This document shows positions 34,593-42,907 of a stretch of 64,000 nucleotides of DNA, in pieces; the first letter of the stretch is position 1; the number at the start of each line of letters is the position of its first letter. A program made the translations under genes and the position numbers. The notes beneath the pieces are model-generated. The model was given only the letters and a program-made list of their open reading frames with translations, was not told the origin of the DNA and searched no databases. Origin of the DNA: Rathayibacter sp. VKM Ac-2857 (GTDB taxonomy: Bacteria > Actinomycetota > Actinomycetes > Actinomycetales > Microbacteriaceae). Location: assembly GCF_013205025.1 (NCBI RefSeq), contig NZ_JABMLE010000001.1, forward strand, positions 1,116,001 through 1,180,000, given 5' to 3'.

Positions 34593-36059
34593 GTGACCGT
34601 TCCCCCCTCCCCCGCCTCGACCCTGCCGGAGCAGATCGCCCGGGCCGAGCGCCTCGCCGCGCGCGACTGGCCCGCCGGATTCCTCTGGGGCTCCGCCACC
34701 GCCGCCGCGCAGATCGAGGGCGCCGGCCACGAGGGCGGCAAGGAGGACAGCATCTGGGACGCCTTCTCGCGCGTCCCCGGTGCCGTCGCGAACGGCGACA
34801 CCCCCGAGGTCGCCGTCGACCACTACCACCGCATGCCCGCCGACGTGCAGCTGATGAAGCGCCTCGGCCTCGACTCCTACCGCTTCTCGGTCAGCTGGTC
34901 GCGGGTGAAGCCCGGCGACCGCGCCGTCAACACCGAGGGGCTCGACTTCTACTCCCGCCTCGTCGACGAGCTGCTCGGCGCGGGCGTCCTGCCCTGGCTG
35001 ACGCTCTACCACTGGGACCTCCCGCAGGCCCTGGAGGAGACGGGCGGCTGGACGAACCGCGACACCGCCGAGCGCTTCCGGGACTACGCGGAGGCCGTGC
35101 ACGCGCGCCTGGGCGACCGGGTGGCGCACTGGACCACCTTCAACGAGCCGTTCTGCTCGACGCTGCTCTCCTACGGCGCCGGGATCCACGCGCCGGGCGT
35201 GATCTCGCAGCAGGCCGCGCTGGCCTCCGTGCACCACACCCACCTCGCGCACGGCCTCGCCGTCTCGGCCCTGCGCGACCTCGGCGCACAGAACCTCGGC
35301 ATCACGCTCAACCTCTCCAACGCCGTCCCCGACGACCCGGAGGACGAAGTCGACCTCGATGCCGCGCGCCGCTTCGACGCACTGCAGAACCGCATCTTCC
35401 TCGACCCGCTGCTGCTCGGCGAGTATCCCGAGGACCTCCTCGAGGACGTCGCGGGCCTGGGCCTGGACGAGCTGATCCAGGACGGCGACCTGGCGACGAT
35501 CGCGCAGCCGCTCGACTTCCTCGGTGTGAACCACTACCACGACGACAACGTCTCCGGTCATCCTCTGCCGGCCGACGCCGAGGACTTCGCCCAGGCGACC
35601 GAGCGCGAGGTCGGCTCGCCGTGGGTCGGCTCGGAGTCGATCACCTTCCCCTCCCGCGGGCTCCCGCGCACCGCCATGGACTGGGAGGTGCACCCCGACG
35701 GGCTGCGCTACCTGCTCACCCGGCTGGGCCTGGAGTACGAGAACCTGCCGCCGCTCTACGTCACCGAGAACGGCGCCGCGTACGACGACGTCGTCGAGGA
35801 CGGCCGCGTGCACGACGTCGACCGCACGCAGTACGTGCTCGACCACGCCGAGAAGGTCGCCGACGCGATCGACCAGGGCGCCGACGTCCGCGGCTACTTC
35901 GTCTGGTCGCTGCTCGACAACTACGAGTGGGCCTGGGGCTACGAGAAGCGCTTCGGCATCGTCCGGGTCGACTACTCCAGCCAGGAGCGGCTGATCAAGG
36001 ACTCGGGACTCGTCTACTCGCGGCTCCTCGGCGGCGCCGCGGCCGAGGCGCTGGACTAG
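34593..36059 (+). CDS. GH1 family beta-glucosidase
   Basis: This 488-residue retaining glycosidase starts at the GTG at 34593, chosen for GAAGGAG at 34579-34585. The N-terminal signature is FLWGSATAAAQIEGA (about 31-45). The acid/base Glu is in TTFNEPF and the nucleophile is in YVTENGAAYDD. VHDVDRTQYVLDH and YFVWSLLDNYEWAWGY follow, both standard in GH1. There is no signal peptide, so it is cytosolic and acts on imported disaccharides such as cellobiose. The next gene encodes its probable LacI repressor. Confidence 0.94.
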   Translation: MTVPPSPASTLPEQIARAERLAARDWPAGFLWGSATAAAQIEGAGHEGGKEDSIWDAFSRVPGAVANGDTPEVAVDHYHRMPADVQLMKRLGLDSYRFSVSWSRVKPGDRAVNTEGLDFYSRLVDELLGAGVLPWLTLYHWDLPQALEETGGWTNRDTAERFRDYAEAVHARLGDRVAHWTTFNEPFCSTLLSYGAGIHAPGVISQQAALASVHHTHLAHGLAVSALRDLGAQNLGITLNLSNAVPDDPEDEVDLDAARRFDALQNRIFLDPLLLGEYPEDLLEDVAGLGLDELIQDGDLATIAQPLDFLGVNHYHDDNVSGHPLPADAEDFAQATEREVGSPWVGSESITFPSRGLPRTAMDWEVHPDGLRYLLTRLGLEYENLPPLYVTENGAAYDDVVEDGRVHDVDRTQYVLDHAEKVADAIDQGADVRGYFVWSLLDNYEWAWGYEKRFGIVRVDYSSQERLIKDSGLVYSRLLGGAAAEALD

Positions 36060-36062
36060 ACC

Positions 36063-37085
36063 GTGTCCGAGGGCATCAGGGGAGGCGGGCGCTCGCCGAC
36101 GCTCGAGGCAGTCGCCGCGCGGGCCGGCGTCTCGCGCGCCACCGTCTCGCGGGTGGTCAACAACGCGCCGCAGGTGGCCGCCGAGATCGTCACCGCCGTG
36201 CAGAAGGCCATCGCCGAGCTCGACTACGTGCCCAATCGGGCCGCGCGGATGCTCGCCTCCCGCCGCACCCAGTCGATCGCGCTGATCGTGCCGGAGTCGA
36301 CCGCGCGCGTCTTCGCCGACCCGTTCTTCGCCGCCATCGTGCAGGGCGCCGCGATGCGCCTCGCCGACACCGACTACACGCTCTCGATGCTGATCGCCTC
36401 GGAGACCAGCGGCGAGAAGACCCGTCGCTACCTGCTCGGCGGCAACGTCGACGGCGCCCTGGTCGTCTCGCACCACTCCGGCGACCACTCCTACGCAGCG
36501 CTCTCGAACTCGCTGCCGATCGTCTTCGGCGGCCGGCCGCTCTCGCCGGACGAGCGCGACTCCTACTTCGTCGACGTCGACAACGCCGACGGGGCCGCCG
36601 TCGCGACCGCGCACCTGATCGCGGGCGGCCGCCGCCGCATCGCGACCATCGCCGGCCCGGCCGACATGCCGCCGGGCGTCGACCGCCTGATCGGCTGGCG
36701 CAGCGCCCTGACCGACGCGGGGCTCGACGACTCGCTCGTCGAGTGGGGCGACTTCTCGCCCGAGAGCGGGACGGAGGCGATGCGCCGCCTCCTCGAGCGC
36801 GACCCCGTGATCGACGGCCTCTTCGCCGCGAATGACCAGATGGCCGTCGGCGCCTACGCCGCGCTGCGCGAGGCCGGCCGCCGCGTCCCCGAAGACGTCG
36901 CCGTCGTCGGCTTCGACGACGACATCTTCGCCCGCTCCGCCGTCCCCGCACTGAGCACCGTCCGCCAGGTCCCCGTCGAGCTCGGCGCCCGCATGGCCGA
37001 GCTCCTGACCGCCCGCATCGAGGGCGCCGACGTCGAGCACCGCACCCTGATGCCCACCGAGCTGATCGTCCGCGCGAGCTCCTGA
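36063..37085 (+). CDS. LacI-family transcriptional regulator
   Basis: This 340-residue regulator starts at the GTG at 36063, 3 nt after the glucosidase stop. The HTH spans about 13-58 (LEAVAARAGVSRATVSRVVNN, then YVPNRAARMLASRRTQ, the hinge). The sugar-binding domain follows (ALIVPE..., VGFDDDIFARSAVPALSTVRQVP). It most likely represses the glucosidase operon by binding the GAGCGCTC site upstream, with a glucoside as inducer. Confidence 0.92.
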   Translation: MSEGIRGGGRSPTLEAVAARAGVSRATVSRVVNNAPQVAAEIVTAVQKAIAELDYVPNRAARMLASRRTQSIALIVPESTARVFADPFFAAIVQGAAMRLADTDYTLSMLIASETSGEKTRRYLLGGNVDGALVVSHHSGDHSYAALSNSLPIVFGGRPLSPDERDSYFVDVDNADGAAVATAHLIAGGRRRIATIAGPADMPPGVDRLIGWRSALTDAGLDDSLVEWGDFSPESGTEAMRRLLERDPVIDGLFAANDQMAVGAYAALREAGRRVPEDVAVVGFDDDIFARSAVPALSTVRQVPVELGARMAELLTARIEGADVEHRTLMPTELIVRASS

Positions 37086-37124
37086 CCTCGGGCCCTCCCC
37101 TCCCCTCCCCTTCGCCACTCTCCA

Positions 37125-37161
37125 AAAGTTGTCGTACTCGATAGCCGAGTACGACAACTTT
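37125..37161. terminator. Hairpin of the AGTTGTCGTACTCG family (copy 1)
   Basis: A perfect 16-bp stem AAAGTTGTCGTACTCG (37125-37140 with 37146-37161) has a 5-nt loop. It ends in a T-rich base pair side and lies between the convergent LacI and DUF559 genes. Two relatives of the same stem occur at 38228 and 38307. Confidence 0.82.
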
Positions 37162-37207
37162 CGAGGACCCGGCGGAGTGAGTGAGCTCTCGGTGAAGGCA
37201 GGGCGGG

Positions 37208-38116
37208 TCACGGCCGCCAGCCGTGCGCCATCAGGGCGGCCCGGATCTCGAAGATCGTGCGGGCTCGCTCTCGGCCGAGCCCATCCGCGCGGACCACGAC
37301 CTGGATCCAACCCGCCAGCTGGAGCGCCAGGGAGCGCTCGCGATCGCGCGCGTACTGCGCATCGCTCGTCTGGTGCTGGCGGCCGTCGTACTCCGCGAGC
37401 ACCTTCCACCGGCGGAAGACGAGGTCGCCGATCGCGATGAGCCGGCCGCCGACCGTGATCTCGGCGTTGACCTCCGGGGCGGGGAGTCCTGCCTCGCGAA
37501 CCAGCGATCGGAGTGCCGTCTCCCTGCAGGAGGCGGCCGCGGTCGAGACGAGCCGCAGCACGCTCTCGAGCCGTCTTCGTCCGGGCCCGTGGTACCCGTT
37601 CACTCGATCCTGCAGGTCGGAGAGTCCCGCGTACGGACGCGGATCGACCTCGTCCGGGTAGCGAGGCACGAGGAGGAGGTGATCGGCGGCCGCCAGGAGG
37701 TCGCGGTCGGGAAGGAGCATCGCGAGCGAGACCCACGTCGACGCCGCATCGGCGACCGGCAGTCCGAGCCTCTTGGACACGGCGACGTTCTGCGGCAGAA
37801 GGACGTGCCCGACGACGCCCCGAGTCCGCGGCGGTCGCCGCGGGGAGAACGTTGCGACGTGGATCGGATCGTCCTCCGGCCGCCGGAAGGGAAGCGGCAC
37901 CGACCAGAGCTCGGCCGCCGTCAGATGCGAGAAGAACTGCCCCGGACGCAGCCGTGGCCGGTAGGCCAGAGCACGTTCGACGTGCGTCACCGGCATGACG
38001 CGTGTCCTCACTCCGTGGAACGGGCTGGCCAGTCGCGGCGACCGCAGCTCGCCGTCCGTCGCGCCTTCGCGCAGGGCTGCACGGCGGGTGAACGCTCCGA
38101 GATCGATGTCCGTCAT
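37208..38116 (-). CDS. Second DUF559-type endonuclease-domain protein
   Basis: This 302-residue protein is organised like the one at 19646. Its N-terminal part (FSHLTAAELWSVPLP, then VGHVLLPQNVAVSKRLGLPVADAASTWVSLAMLLP) resembles an AbiEi-like region. The C-terminal DUF559/Vsr-like domain reads ITVGGRLIAIGDLVFRRWKVLAEYDGRQHQTSDAQYARDRER: Asp of GDLVF, EYDG and a basic helix. The start is an ATG at 38116, and there is little RBS. Hairpins of one family lie on both sides. Its role is unknown; no toxin partner is seen. Confidence 0.78.
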   Translation of the reverse strand: MTDIDLGAFTRRAALREGATDGELRSPRLASPFHGVRTRVMPVTHVERALAYRPRLRPGQFFSHLTAAELWSVPLPFRRPEDDPIHVATFSPRRPPRTRGVVGHVLLPQNVAVSKRLGLPVADAASTWVSLAMLLPDRDLLAAADHLLLVPRYPDEVDPRPYAGLSDLQDRVNGYHGPGRRRLESVLRLVSTAAASCRETALRSLVREAGLPAPEVNAEITVGGRLIAIGDLVFRRWKVLAEYDGRQHQTSDAQYARDRERSLALQLAGWIQVVVRADGLGRERARTIFEIRAALMAHGWRP

Positions 38117-38227
38117 GCGCCGATCGTGCTGCACCCGAGCCGACGCCGTGGCTCCGTTCCCTCCGACCGACGGACAACTCCCTCCGACCGTCCCTGTGGA
38201 GGACTACCGCCCCCGGCCTCTCCTCAA

Positions 38228-38262
38228 AAGTTGTCGTACTCGGCGCTCCTCTACGACAACTT
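38228..38262. terminator. Hairpin of the AGTTGTCGTACTCG family (copy 2)
   Basis: An 11-bp stem AAGTTGTCGTA (38228-38238 with 38252-38262) has a 13-nt loop and lies upstream of the DUF559 gene start. It does not end any gene directly, unlike the other copies. Confidence 0.72.
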
Positions 38263-38306
38263 CTGGAGAGCGGATCCGCACGCCGACGAGGTGGCCATCA
38301 CGTCCG

Positions 38307-38347
38307 CAGAAGTTGTCGTCGCGGGTGCGCGAGTACGACAACTTCTG
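38307..38347. terminator. Hairpin of the AGTTGTCGTACTCG family (copy 3)
   Basis: A perfect 13-bp stem CAGAAGTTGTCGT (38307-38319 with 38335-38347) has a 15-nt loop, 26 nt from the end of the - strand methyltransferase gene. It is probably that gene's terminator. Confidence 0.75.
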
Positions 38348-38372
38348 GAGAGGGGGCGGCGGGGGCGGGGCG

Positions 38373-39245
38373 TCAGAGGTACAGCGGCTCCGGGTCGTGG
38401 GCCGCGAAGCGTCGGCGCATCACGGCGATGGCGTCGGCGTGCTCGTCGACGAGGACGAAGCGGCGGCCGAGGGCGTGGGCGACGGCGCCGGTGGTGCCGG
38501 AGCCGGCGAAGAAGTCGAGGACGGCGTCGCCCTCGCGACTGGAGGCCTGGACGATGCGACGGAGCACGCCCTCGGGCTTCTGGGTGGGGTAGCCGGTCTT
38601 CTCGCGGCCGGTGGGCGAGACGATGGTGTGCCACCAGACGTCGGTGGGGCGCTTGCCGCGCTCGGCCTTCTCGGGGGTGACGAGGCCGGGCGCCATGTAC
38701 GGCTCGCGGTCGACGGCGGCGGAGTCGAAGTGGTAGCCGCGCGGGTCCTTGACGTAGACGAGGATCGTGTCGTGCTTGGTCGGCCAGCGCTTGGTGGCCT
38801 TGGCGCCGTAGTCGTAGGCCCAGATGATCTCGTTGAGGAAGCACTCGCGGCCGAACAGAGCGTCCAGCAGCACCTTGGCGTAGTGCGCCTCGCGGTAGTC
38901 GAGGTGCAGGTAGAGGGTGCCGTCGTCGGCGAGCAGGCGCCAGGCCTCGGCGAGGCGCGGCTCGAGGAAGGACCAGTAGTCGTCGAACCGGTCGTCGTAG
39001 CGGAGGAGGTCGCCGCGGATCCGCTCGTAGCTGCGGCCCTTGAAGCCGGAGATGGTGCCGGTCGCCGAGCGGACGGAGGTGGTCGAGGTCCGCACCTGCG
39101 CGCGGCCGGTGTTGAACGGCGGATCGAGGTACACGACCGTGAAGGACCCGTCCGCGAGCAGCGGCAGGACCTCGAGGTTCTCGGCATGGATCACCGCGCT
39201 CCGGGTCTCCGGGACGCCGTCCGCGATCTGGATCGTCCTGGGCAC
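38373..39245 (-). CDS. Beta-class DNA methyltransferase (solitary)
   Basis: This 290-residue N4-cytosine or N6-adenine methyltransferase has the catalytic motif IV DPPFNTG at residues 41-47, before the AdoMet motif I FFAGSGTTGAVA near residue 246. That order defines the beta class (HinfI/CcrM-like). The region between (TGYPTQKPEGVLRRIV) is also typical. No restriction gene or specificity subunit is adjacent, so it appears to be an orphan enzyme. The recognition sequence cannot be predicted. An internal region at about 50-70 (RTSTTSVRSATG) is longer than in CcrM. Confidence 0.88.
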   Translation of the reverse strand: MPRTIQIADGVPETRSAVIHAENLEVLPLLADGSFTVVYLDPPFNTGRAQVRTSTTSVRSATGTISGFKGRSYERIRGDLLRYDDRFDDYWSFLEPRLAEAWRLLADDGTLYLHLDYREAHYAKVLLDALFGRECFLNEIIWAYDYGAKATKRWPTKHDTILVYVKDPRGYHFDSAAVDREPYMAPGLVTPEKAERGKRPTDVWWHTIVSPTGREKTGYPTQKPEGVLRRIVQASSREGDAVLDFFAGSGTTGAVAHALGRRFVLVDEHADAIAVMRRRFAAHDPEPLYL

Positions 39246-39357
39246 TCCGCAATGGTGTCACGGGGGCGCCGACCCCTCCGACACGGCGTCGACCCCTCCG
39301 ACACGCCCCGGGGAGCGCGTGCCCGGGCCGCCGCGGGCCCCGGCGTAGAGTGACGCG

Positions 39358-39639
39358 ATGATCTCCGAGGTGCGCCACGACGAGGACCGGTCCCAGTACA
39401 CGCTGTGGGTCGACGGCGAGAACGTCGGCCTCGCCGACTACGCGGTCCGCGGCGCGGACGTGGTCTTCCTGCACACCGAGATCGCGCCGGAGCACCGGCA
39501 CGAGGGCCTCGGCGACCGTCTGGTCGAGGCGGCCCTCGACGACGCGCACGACCGCGGTGCGCACGTCGTCCCGCTCTGCCCGCTCGTCGCCGACTTCATC
39601 GCCGAGCACCCGGACTACCAGGAGCTCCTCGCGAGCTGA
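39358..39639 (+). CDS. Small GNAT-like N-acetyltransferase
   Basis: This 93-residue protein is of the short Gcn5-like (YidJ/DUF1863-like, COG2388) type. HTEIAPEHRHEGLGDRLVEAALDDAHDRG (about 39-67) is the acetyl-CoA binding loop, followed by VVPLCPLVADFIAEHPDY, where Cys and the end motif FIxxHPDY are hallmarks. The substrate is unknown. Confidence 0.88.
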   Translation: MISEVRHDEDRSQYTLWVDGENVGLADYAVRGADVVFLHTEIAPEHRHEGLGDRLVEAALDDAHDRGAHVVPLCPLVADFIAEHPDYQELLAS

Positions 39640-39681
39640 GCGGAGCGGAGCCGGCGCCGGCGTCCCGGAGGGCGCCCCGCC

Positions 39682-40731
39682 TCACGGCACCCGGCGCAGC
39701 CACTCCGGCGTCGAGTACTTCGACGCCACGAGCTCCTCGGCCTCCGCGTACTCCTCGGCCGTCAGGTCGCCCGGAGTGCCGCCGTGCAGCTGGACGAACG
39801 TCGCCTTCATCCGCTCGATGATCTCGGCGCGGCTGAGCCCGGTCTGGCTGCGCAGCGGATCGACGCGCTTGACCGCGGACGCGATGCCCTTGTCGGAGAG
39901 CTTCTCGCGCCCGATCCGCAGCACCTGCACCATCTTCTCGGCGTCGATGTCGTAGCTCATGGTCACGTGGTGCAGGACGGCGCCGGAGCCGAGCCGCTTC
40001 TGCGCCGCTCCGCCGATCTTGCCGGAGGGCGAGGTGATGTCGTTGAGCGGCTGGTAGACCGCGTCGATGCCGAGCGACTGCAGCGCGCTGACGGCCCACT
40101 CGTCGAGGAAGGCGTAGGAGTCGGCGAAGGTGAGGCCCTGCACGAGGTCGCCGGGGACGTAGAGCGAGTAGGTGACGACGCTGCCCGCCTCCATGAACAT
40201 CGCGCCGCCGCCGGAGATGCGGCGGACGACCTCGACGCCGTACTTCGCCGCGTTGTCGAGGTCGACCTCGTTGCGCAGCGACTGGAAGCTGCCGATCACC
40301 ACGGCGGGCTGGTCCCACTCCCAGATCCGCAGCGTCGGCTCGCGGCGCCCCTCGCCCACGGCGGCGGTCAGCACCTCGTCGAGCGCGAGGTGCATCGACG
40401 GCGAGACGGCCTTCGCGTGCACGATCCGCCAGTCGTAGTCGCGCCAGCTGGTCGCCTTCTGCAGCGAGCGCCGGATCGCGACCGCGACGGCCTCGGGCGT
40501 GAAGCCGAGCAGCACCGCGTCGGCCGGCAGCGCCTGCCGGATCGCCGCGGCGATCGTCTTCGCGTCGGTCTCGGCCGGCAGCCCGACCACCGCGCGGTCG
40601 ATGTCGTCGAGCGCCGTGTCGGGCTCGAGGAAGAAGTCGCCCGCGAGCCGGAAGTCGGCGAACCTCCCGTCGACGACGTCGAGGTCGACGACCACGAGCT
40701 TTCCACCGGGGACCTTGTACTCGCCATGCAT
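39682..40731 (-). CDS. Lipoate-protein ligase A with an N-terminal accessory domain
   Basis: This 349-residue protein activates and attaches lipoate to dehydrogenase E2 subunits. The catalytic core starts near residue 98: WRIVHAKAVSPSMHLALDEVL, then IWEWDQPAVVIGSFQ, RRISGGGAMFMEAGSVVTYSLY and the Lys of SGKIGGAAQKR. The first 95 residues (GGKLVVVDLDVVDGRFADFRLAGDFFLEP) look like the LplB/accessory domain that in many species is C-terminal or separate, so this is a domain-swapped fusion. Its start is close to that of the convergent lipase gene. Confidence 0.88.
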   Translation of the reverse strand: MHGEYKVPGGKLVVVDLDVVDGRFADFRLAGDFFLEPDTALDDIDRAVVGLPAETDAKTIAAAIRQALPADAVLLGFTPEAVAVAIRRSLQKATSWRDYDWRIVHAKAVSPSMHLALDEVLTAAVGEGRREPTLRIWEWDQPAVVIGSFQSLRNEVDLDNAAKYGVEVVRRISGGGAMFMEAGSVVTYSLYVPGDLVQGLTFADSYAFLDEWAVSALQSLGIDAVYQPLNDITSPSGKIGGAAQKRLGSGAVLHHVTMSYDIDAEKMVQVLRIGREKLSDKGIASAVKRVDPLRSQTGLSRAEIIERMKATFVQLHGGTPGDLTAEEYAEAEELVASKYSTPEWLRRVP

Positions 40732-40740
40732 GACGTCAGC

Positions 40741-41628
40741 CTAGGCCGGAGGAGCGACGTCCTCCCCGGCGGCGACGAACCGCTGGTCGAGCCAGTCGAC
40801 CAGGTCGGCCGTGACCTCGACGCGGTTGAGCTCCTGGAACAGCTCGTGCCGCGCCTCCGGGTACACCCGCACGCTGACGTCGGTGTAGCCCGCGCGACGC
40901 CGGTACGCCTGCGCCAGCGCCCGCACCGAGCGCTCGCCGCCGAGCGTGTCGTCGGCGCCGACCACGAGCAGCAGCGGCAGCGGGTGCTCGGGCCGTCGGG
41001 CGGGCCGGCCGATCAGCCGGAGTGTCTCGCGCAGCCCGATCCGCTTCGCGAGCGGAGTGGTGAAGGTCAGCGGGTCGTCGTGGAAGAGCTGCCAGACCTC
41101 CGGGTCGCGCGAGAGCCACTCGAGCCCGAGCCCGCCCGCCACCCGGTGCCGGCGCGCCAGGTCGCCCGCGTTCATGTAGCCGGGCAGCCGGTAGGCCGTG
41201 CCGCTGAGGATCAGGGCCGCGTAGTCGGCGGACCGGTGGTCGACGATCCGCTGCGCCATCAGCGAGCCCCAGGAGTGGCCGAGCAGGACGATCGGGACGC
41301 CGCAGTTCTCCCCCGCGAGCTCGCGGGTGAGCCGGTTGATCGCCTCCTCCGCCGCGCGCAGGCCGCCCGGGCCGAGCCGGCCGAGCTCGGCGACGTCGCC
41401 GCCGTGCTGCTCGAGGCCGGTGCGCCCGTGCCCGCGGTGGTCGTCGGCGGCGACCGCGTAGCCCGCCGCGACCAGCGCCTCGGCGAGCTCGACGTAGCGG
41501 CCGGAGTGCTCGCCGACGCCGTGCGCGATCTGCACCACCGCCTTCGGACGGGGATGCGCCCACCAGCGCCAGTGGATCGTCACGCCGTAGGCGTCCTGGA
41601 AGGTCCTGTCGACCGCGGTGCCGGGCAT
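40741..41628 (-). CDS. Alpha/beta hydrolase (monoacylglycerol lipase-like)
   Basis: This 295-residue serine hydrolase has the nucleophile elbow GHSWGS (about residue 117), the oxyanion region HGVGEHSGRY, the acid Asp in VGADDTLGG and the His in ARHELFQE. The pattern RGHGRTG before the nucleophile fits the monoglyceride lipase/lysophospholipase group. There is no signal peptide, so it is probably cytosolic. The exact lipid substrate is unknown. Confidence 0.9.
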   Translation of the reverse strand: MPGTAVDRTFQDAYGVTIHWRWWAHPRPKAVVQIAHGVGEHSGRYVELAEALVAAGYAVAADDHRGHGRTGLEQHGGDVAELGRLGPGGLRAAEEAINRLTRELAGENCGVPIVLLGHSWGSLMAQRIVDHRSADYAALILSGTAYRLPGYMNAGDLARRHRVAGGLGLEWLSRDPEVWQLFHDDPLTFTTPLAKRIGLRETLRLIGRPARRPEHPLPLLLVVGADDTLGGERSVRALAQAYRRRAGYTDVSVRVYPEARHELFQELNRVEVTADLVDWLDQRFVAAGEDVAPPA

Positions 41629-41803
41629 GAGACCAGTGTGGCCCTCGGGCCGCGGAGCGCGAAGAAGCGCGCGCGAACTGAGAAGATACTCACGATCCGT
41701 CGGACAGCGGTCCCGCCCCCCCGCGGGATCGCTAGCGTTCTAGCGCCGTGCGGAGCCCCCACGTCCGTCCCCATCCCCCATCTCGAGCGAGGCCAGCCCC
41801 CAC

Positions 41804-42832
41804 ATGACCGTGTCGCCCCTGATCTGGACCCTGACGATCGTCTTCATCGTCCTGCTCCTGCTCTTCGACTTCTTCTTCCACGTGCGCAAGGCGCACGAGC
41901 CGACCCTCAAGGAGTCGGCGCTCTGGTCGGCCCTCTACGTCGGCATCGCCGTGCTCTTCGGCGTCGGCGTCCTCGTCTTCGGCGGACCGACCCCCGGCTC
42001 CGAGTACTTCGCCGGCTACATCACCGAGAAGGCGCTGTCGGTCGACAACCTCTTCGTCTTCCTCATCATCATGGCGAGCTTCAAGGTGCCGCGCGCCGAC
42101 CAGCAGAAGGTGCTGCTCTTCGGCATCGTCTTCGCGCTGATCGCCCGCACCGGCTTCATCTTCCTCGGCGCCGCGCTGATCAACTCCTTCGCCTGGATCT
42201 TCTACCTCTTCGGCCTGATCCTGCTGCTGACCGCGTTCAACCTGGTCAAGCCGGGCGACGAGCACGCGGGCGACAACGTGATGGTCCGCCTCGCCAAGCG
42301 CGTCTTCAAGACGAGCGACCAGTACGACGGCGACAAGTTCTACACGCACATCGACGGCAAGAAGGTCCTCACGCCGATGATCCTGGTGATGGCGGCGATC
42401 GGCGGCACCGACATCCTGTTCGCCCTCGACAGCGTCCCCGCGATCTTCGGCCTCACCAGCGACGTCTTCCTGGTCTTCACCGCCACGGCGTTCTCGCTGC
42501 TGGGCCTGCGCCAGCTGTACTTCCTCATCGACGGCCTGCTCGACCGCCTCGTCTACCTCAGCTACGGCCTCGCCGCGATCCTCGCCTTCATCGGCGTGAA
42601 GCTGATCCTGCACGCGCTGCACGAGAACAACCTGCCGTTCATCAACGGCGGCGAGCACGTCGAGGTCTTCGAGATCGGCACCGGCCTCTCGCTCACCGTG
42701 ATCATCGGAGTGCTGGCCGTCACGGTCATCGCCTCGCTGCTCAGCCCGAAGGGCCGCCGCATGGCCGCCGAGGCCGCGGAGCGCAAGCGCGTGGCCGCGA
42801 AGGCCGGGGCGGACGTCGAAACGGGGCACTGA
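41804..42832 (+). CDS. TerC/Alx-family membrane protein
   Basis: This 342-residue protein has about nine TM helices. Its signature is EYFAGYITEKALSVDNLFVFLIIM (about 67-90), with the conserved Glu and Asp residues. It also shows FALDSVPAIFGLT in the second half, and a charged loop (FKTSDQYDGDKFYTH) between the two halves. Relatives export Mn2+ or act in tellurite resistance and metal loading during secretion. It has no yybP-ykoY riboswitch, unlike the VIT gene at 14902. The name TerC is a family label, not proof of tellurite resistance. Confidence 0.92.
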   Translation: MTVSPLIWTLTIVFIVLLLLFDFFFHVRKAHEPTLKESALWSALYVGIAVLFGVGVLVFGGPTPGSEYFAGYITEKALSVDNLFVFLIIMASFKVPRADQQKVLLFGIVFALIARTGFIFLGAALINSFAWIFYLFGLILLLTAFNLVKPGDEHAGDNVMVRLAKRVFKTSDQYDGDKFYTHIDGKKVLTPMILVMAAIGGTDILFALDSVPAIFGLTSDVFLVFTATAFSLLGLRQLYFLIDGLLDRLVYLSYGLAAILAFIGVKLILHALHENNLPFINGGEHVEVFEIGTGLSLTVIIGVLAVTVIASLLSPKGRRMAAEAAERKRVAAKAGADVETGH

Positions 42833-42836
42833 CCCG

Positions 42837-42904
42837 CACAACGAAGGCTGGGACGCCGATCCGGCGAGGAATCACCCGGATCGTGCGTCCCAGCCTTCGT
42901 TGTG
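42837..42904. terminator. Two-level bidirectional terminator after TerC gene
   Basis: A perfect 19-bp outer stem (42837-42855 with 42886-42904, CACAACGAAGGCTGGGACG) encloses an inner stem (42857-42864 with 42876-42883, CGATCCGG). It lies between the convergent TerC and response-regulator genes. Confidence 0.85.
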
Positions 42905-42907
42905 CCG

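Noticed and set aside
30741-38177. A very long - strand open reading frame of over 2400 codons across the Mur ligase, MFS, glucosidase and LacI genes
   Set aside because: It is the antisense of clear conserved + strand genes; high GC removes stop codons in the reverse frame. Its protein is low-complexity Arg/Ala/Gly/Asp with no domain.
41629-41803. yybP-ykoY riboswitch upstream of the TerC gene
   Set aside because: No GGGGAGTAG or ACGAGACCTT strings and no matching stems were found.
42837-42904. Transposon terminal inverted repeats
   Set aside because: The arms are only 30 nt apart, between two convergent genes; a terminator explains them.
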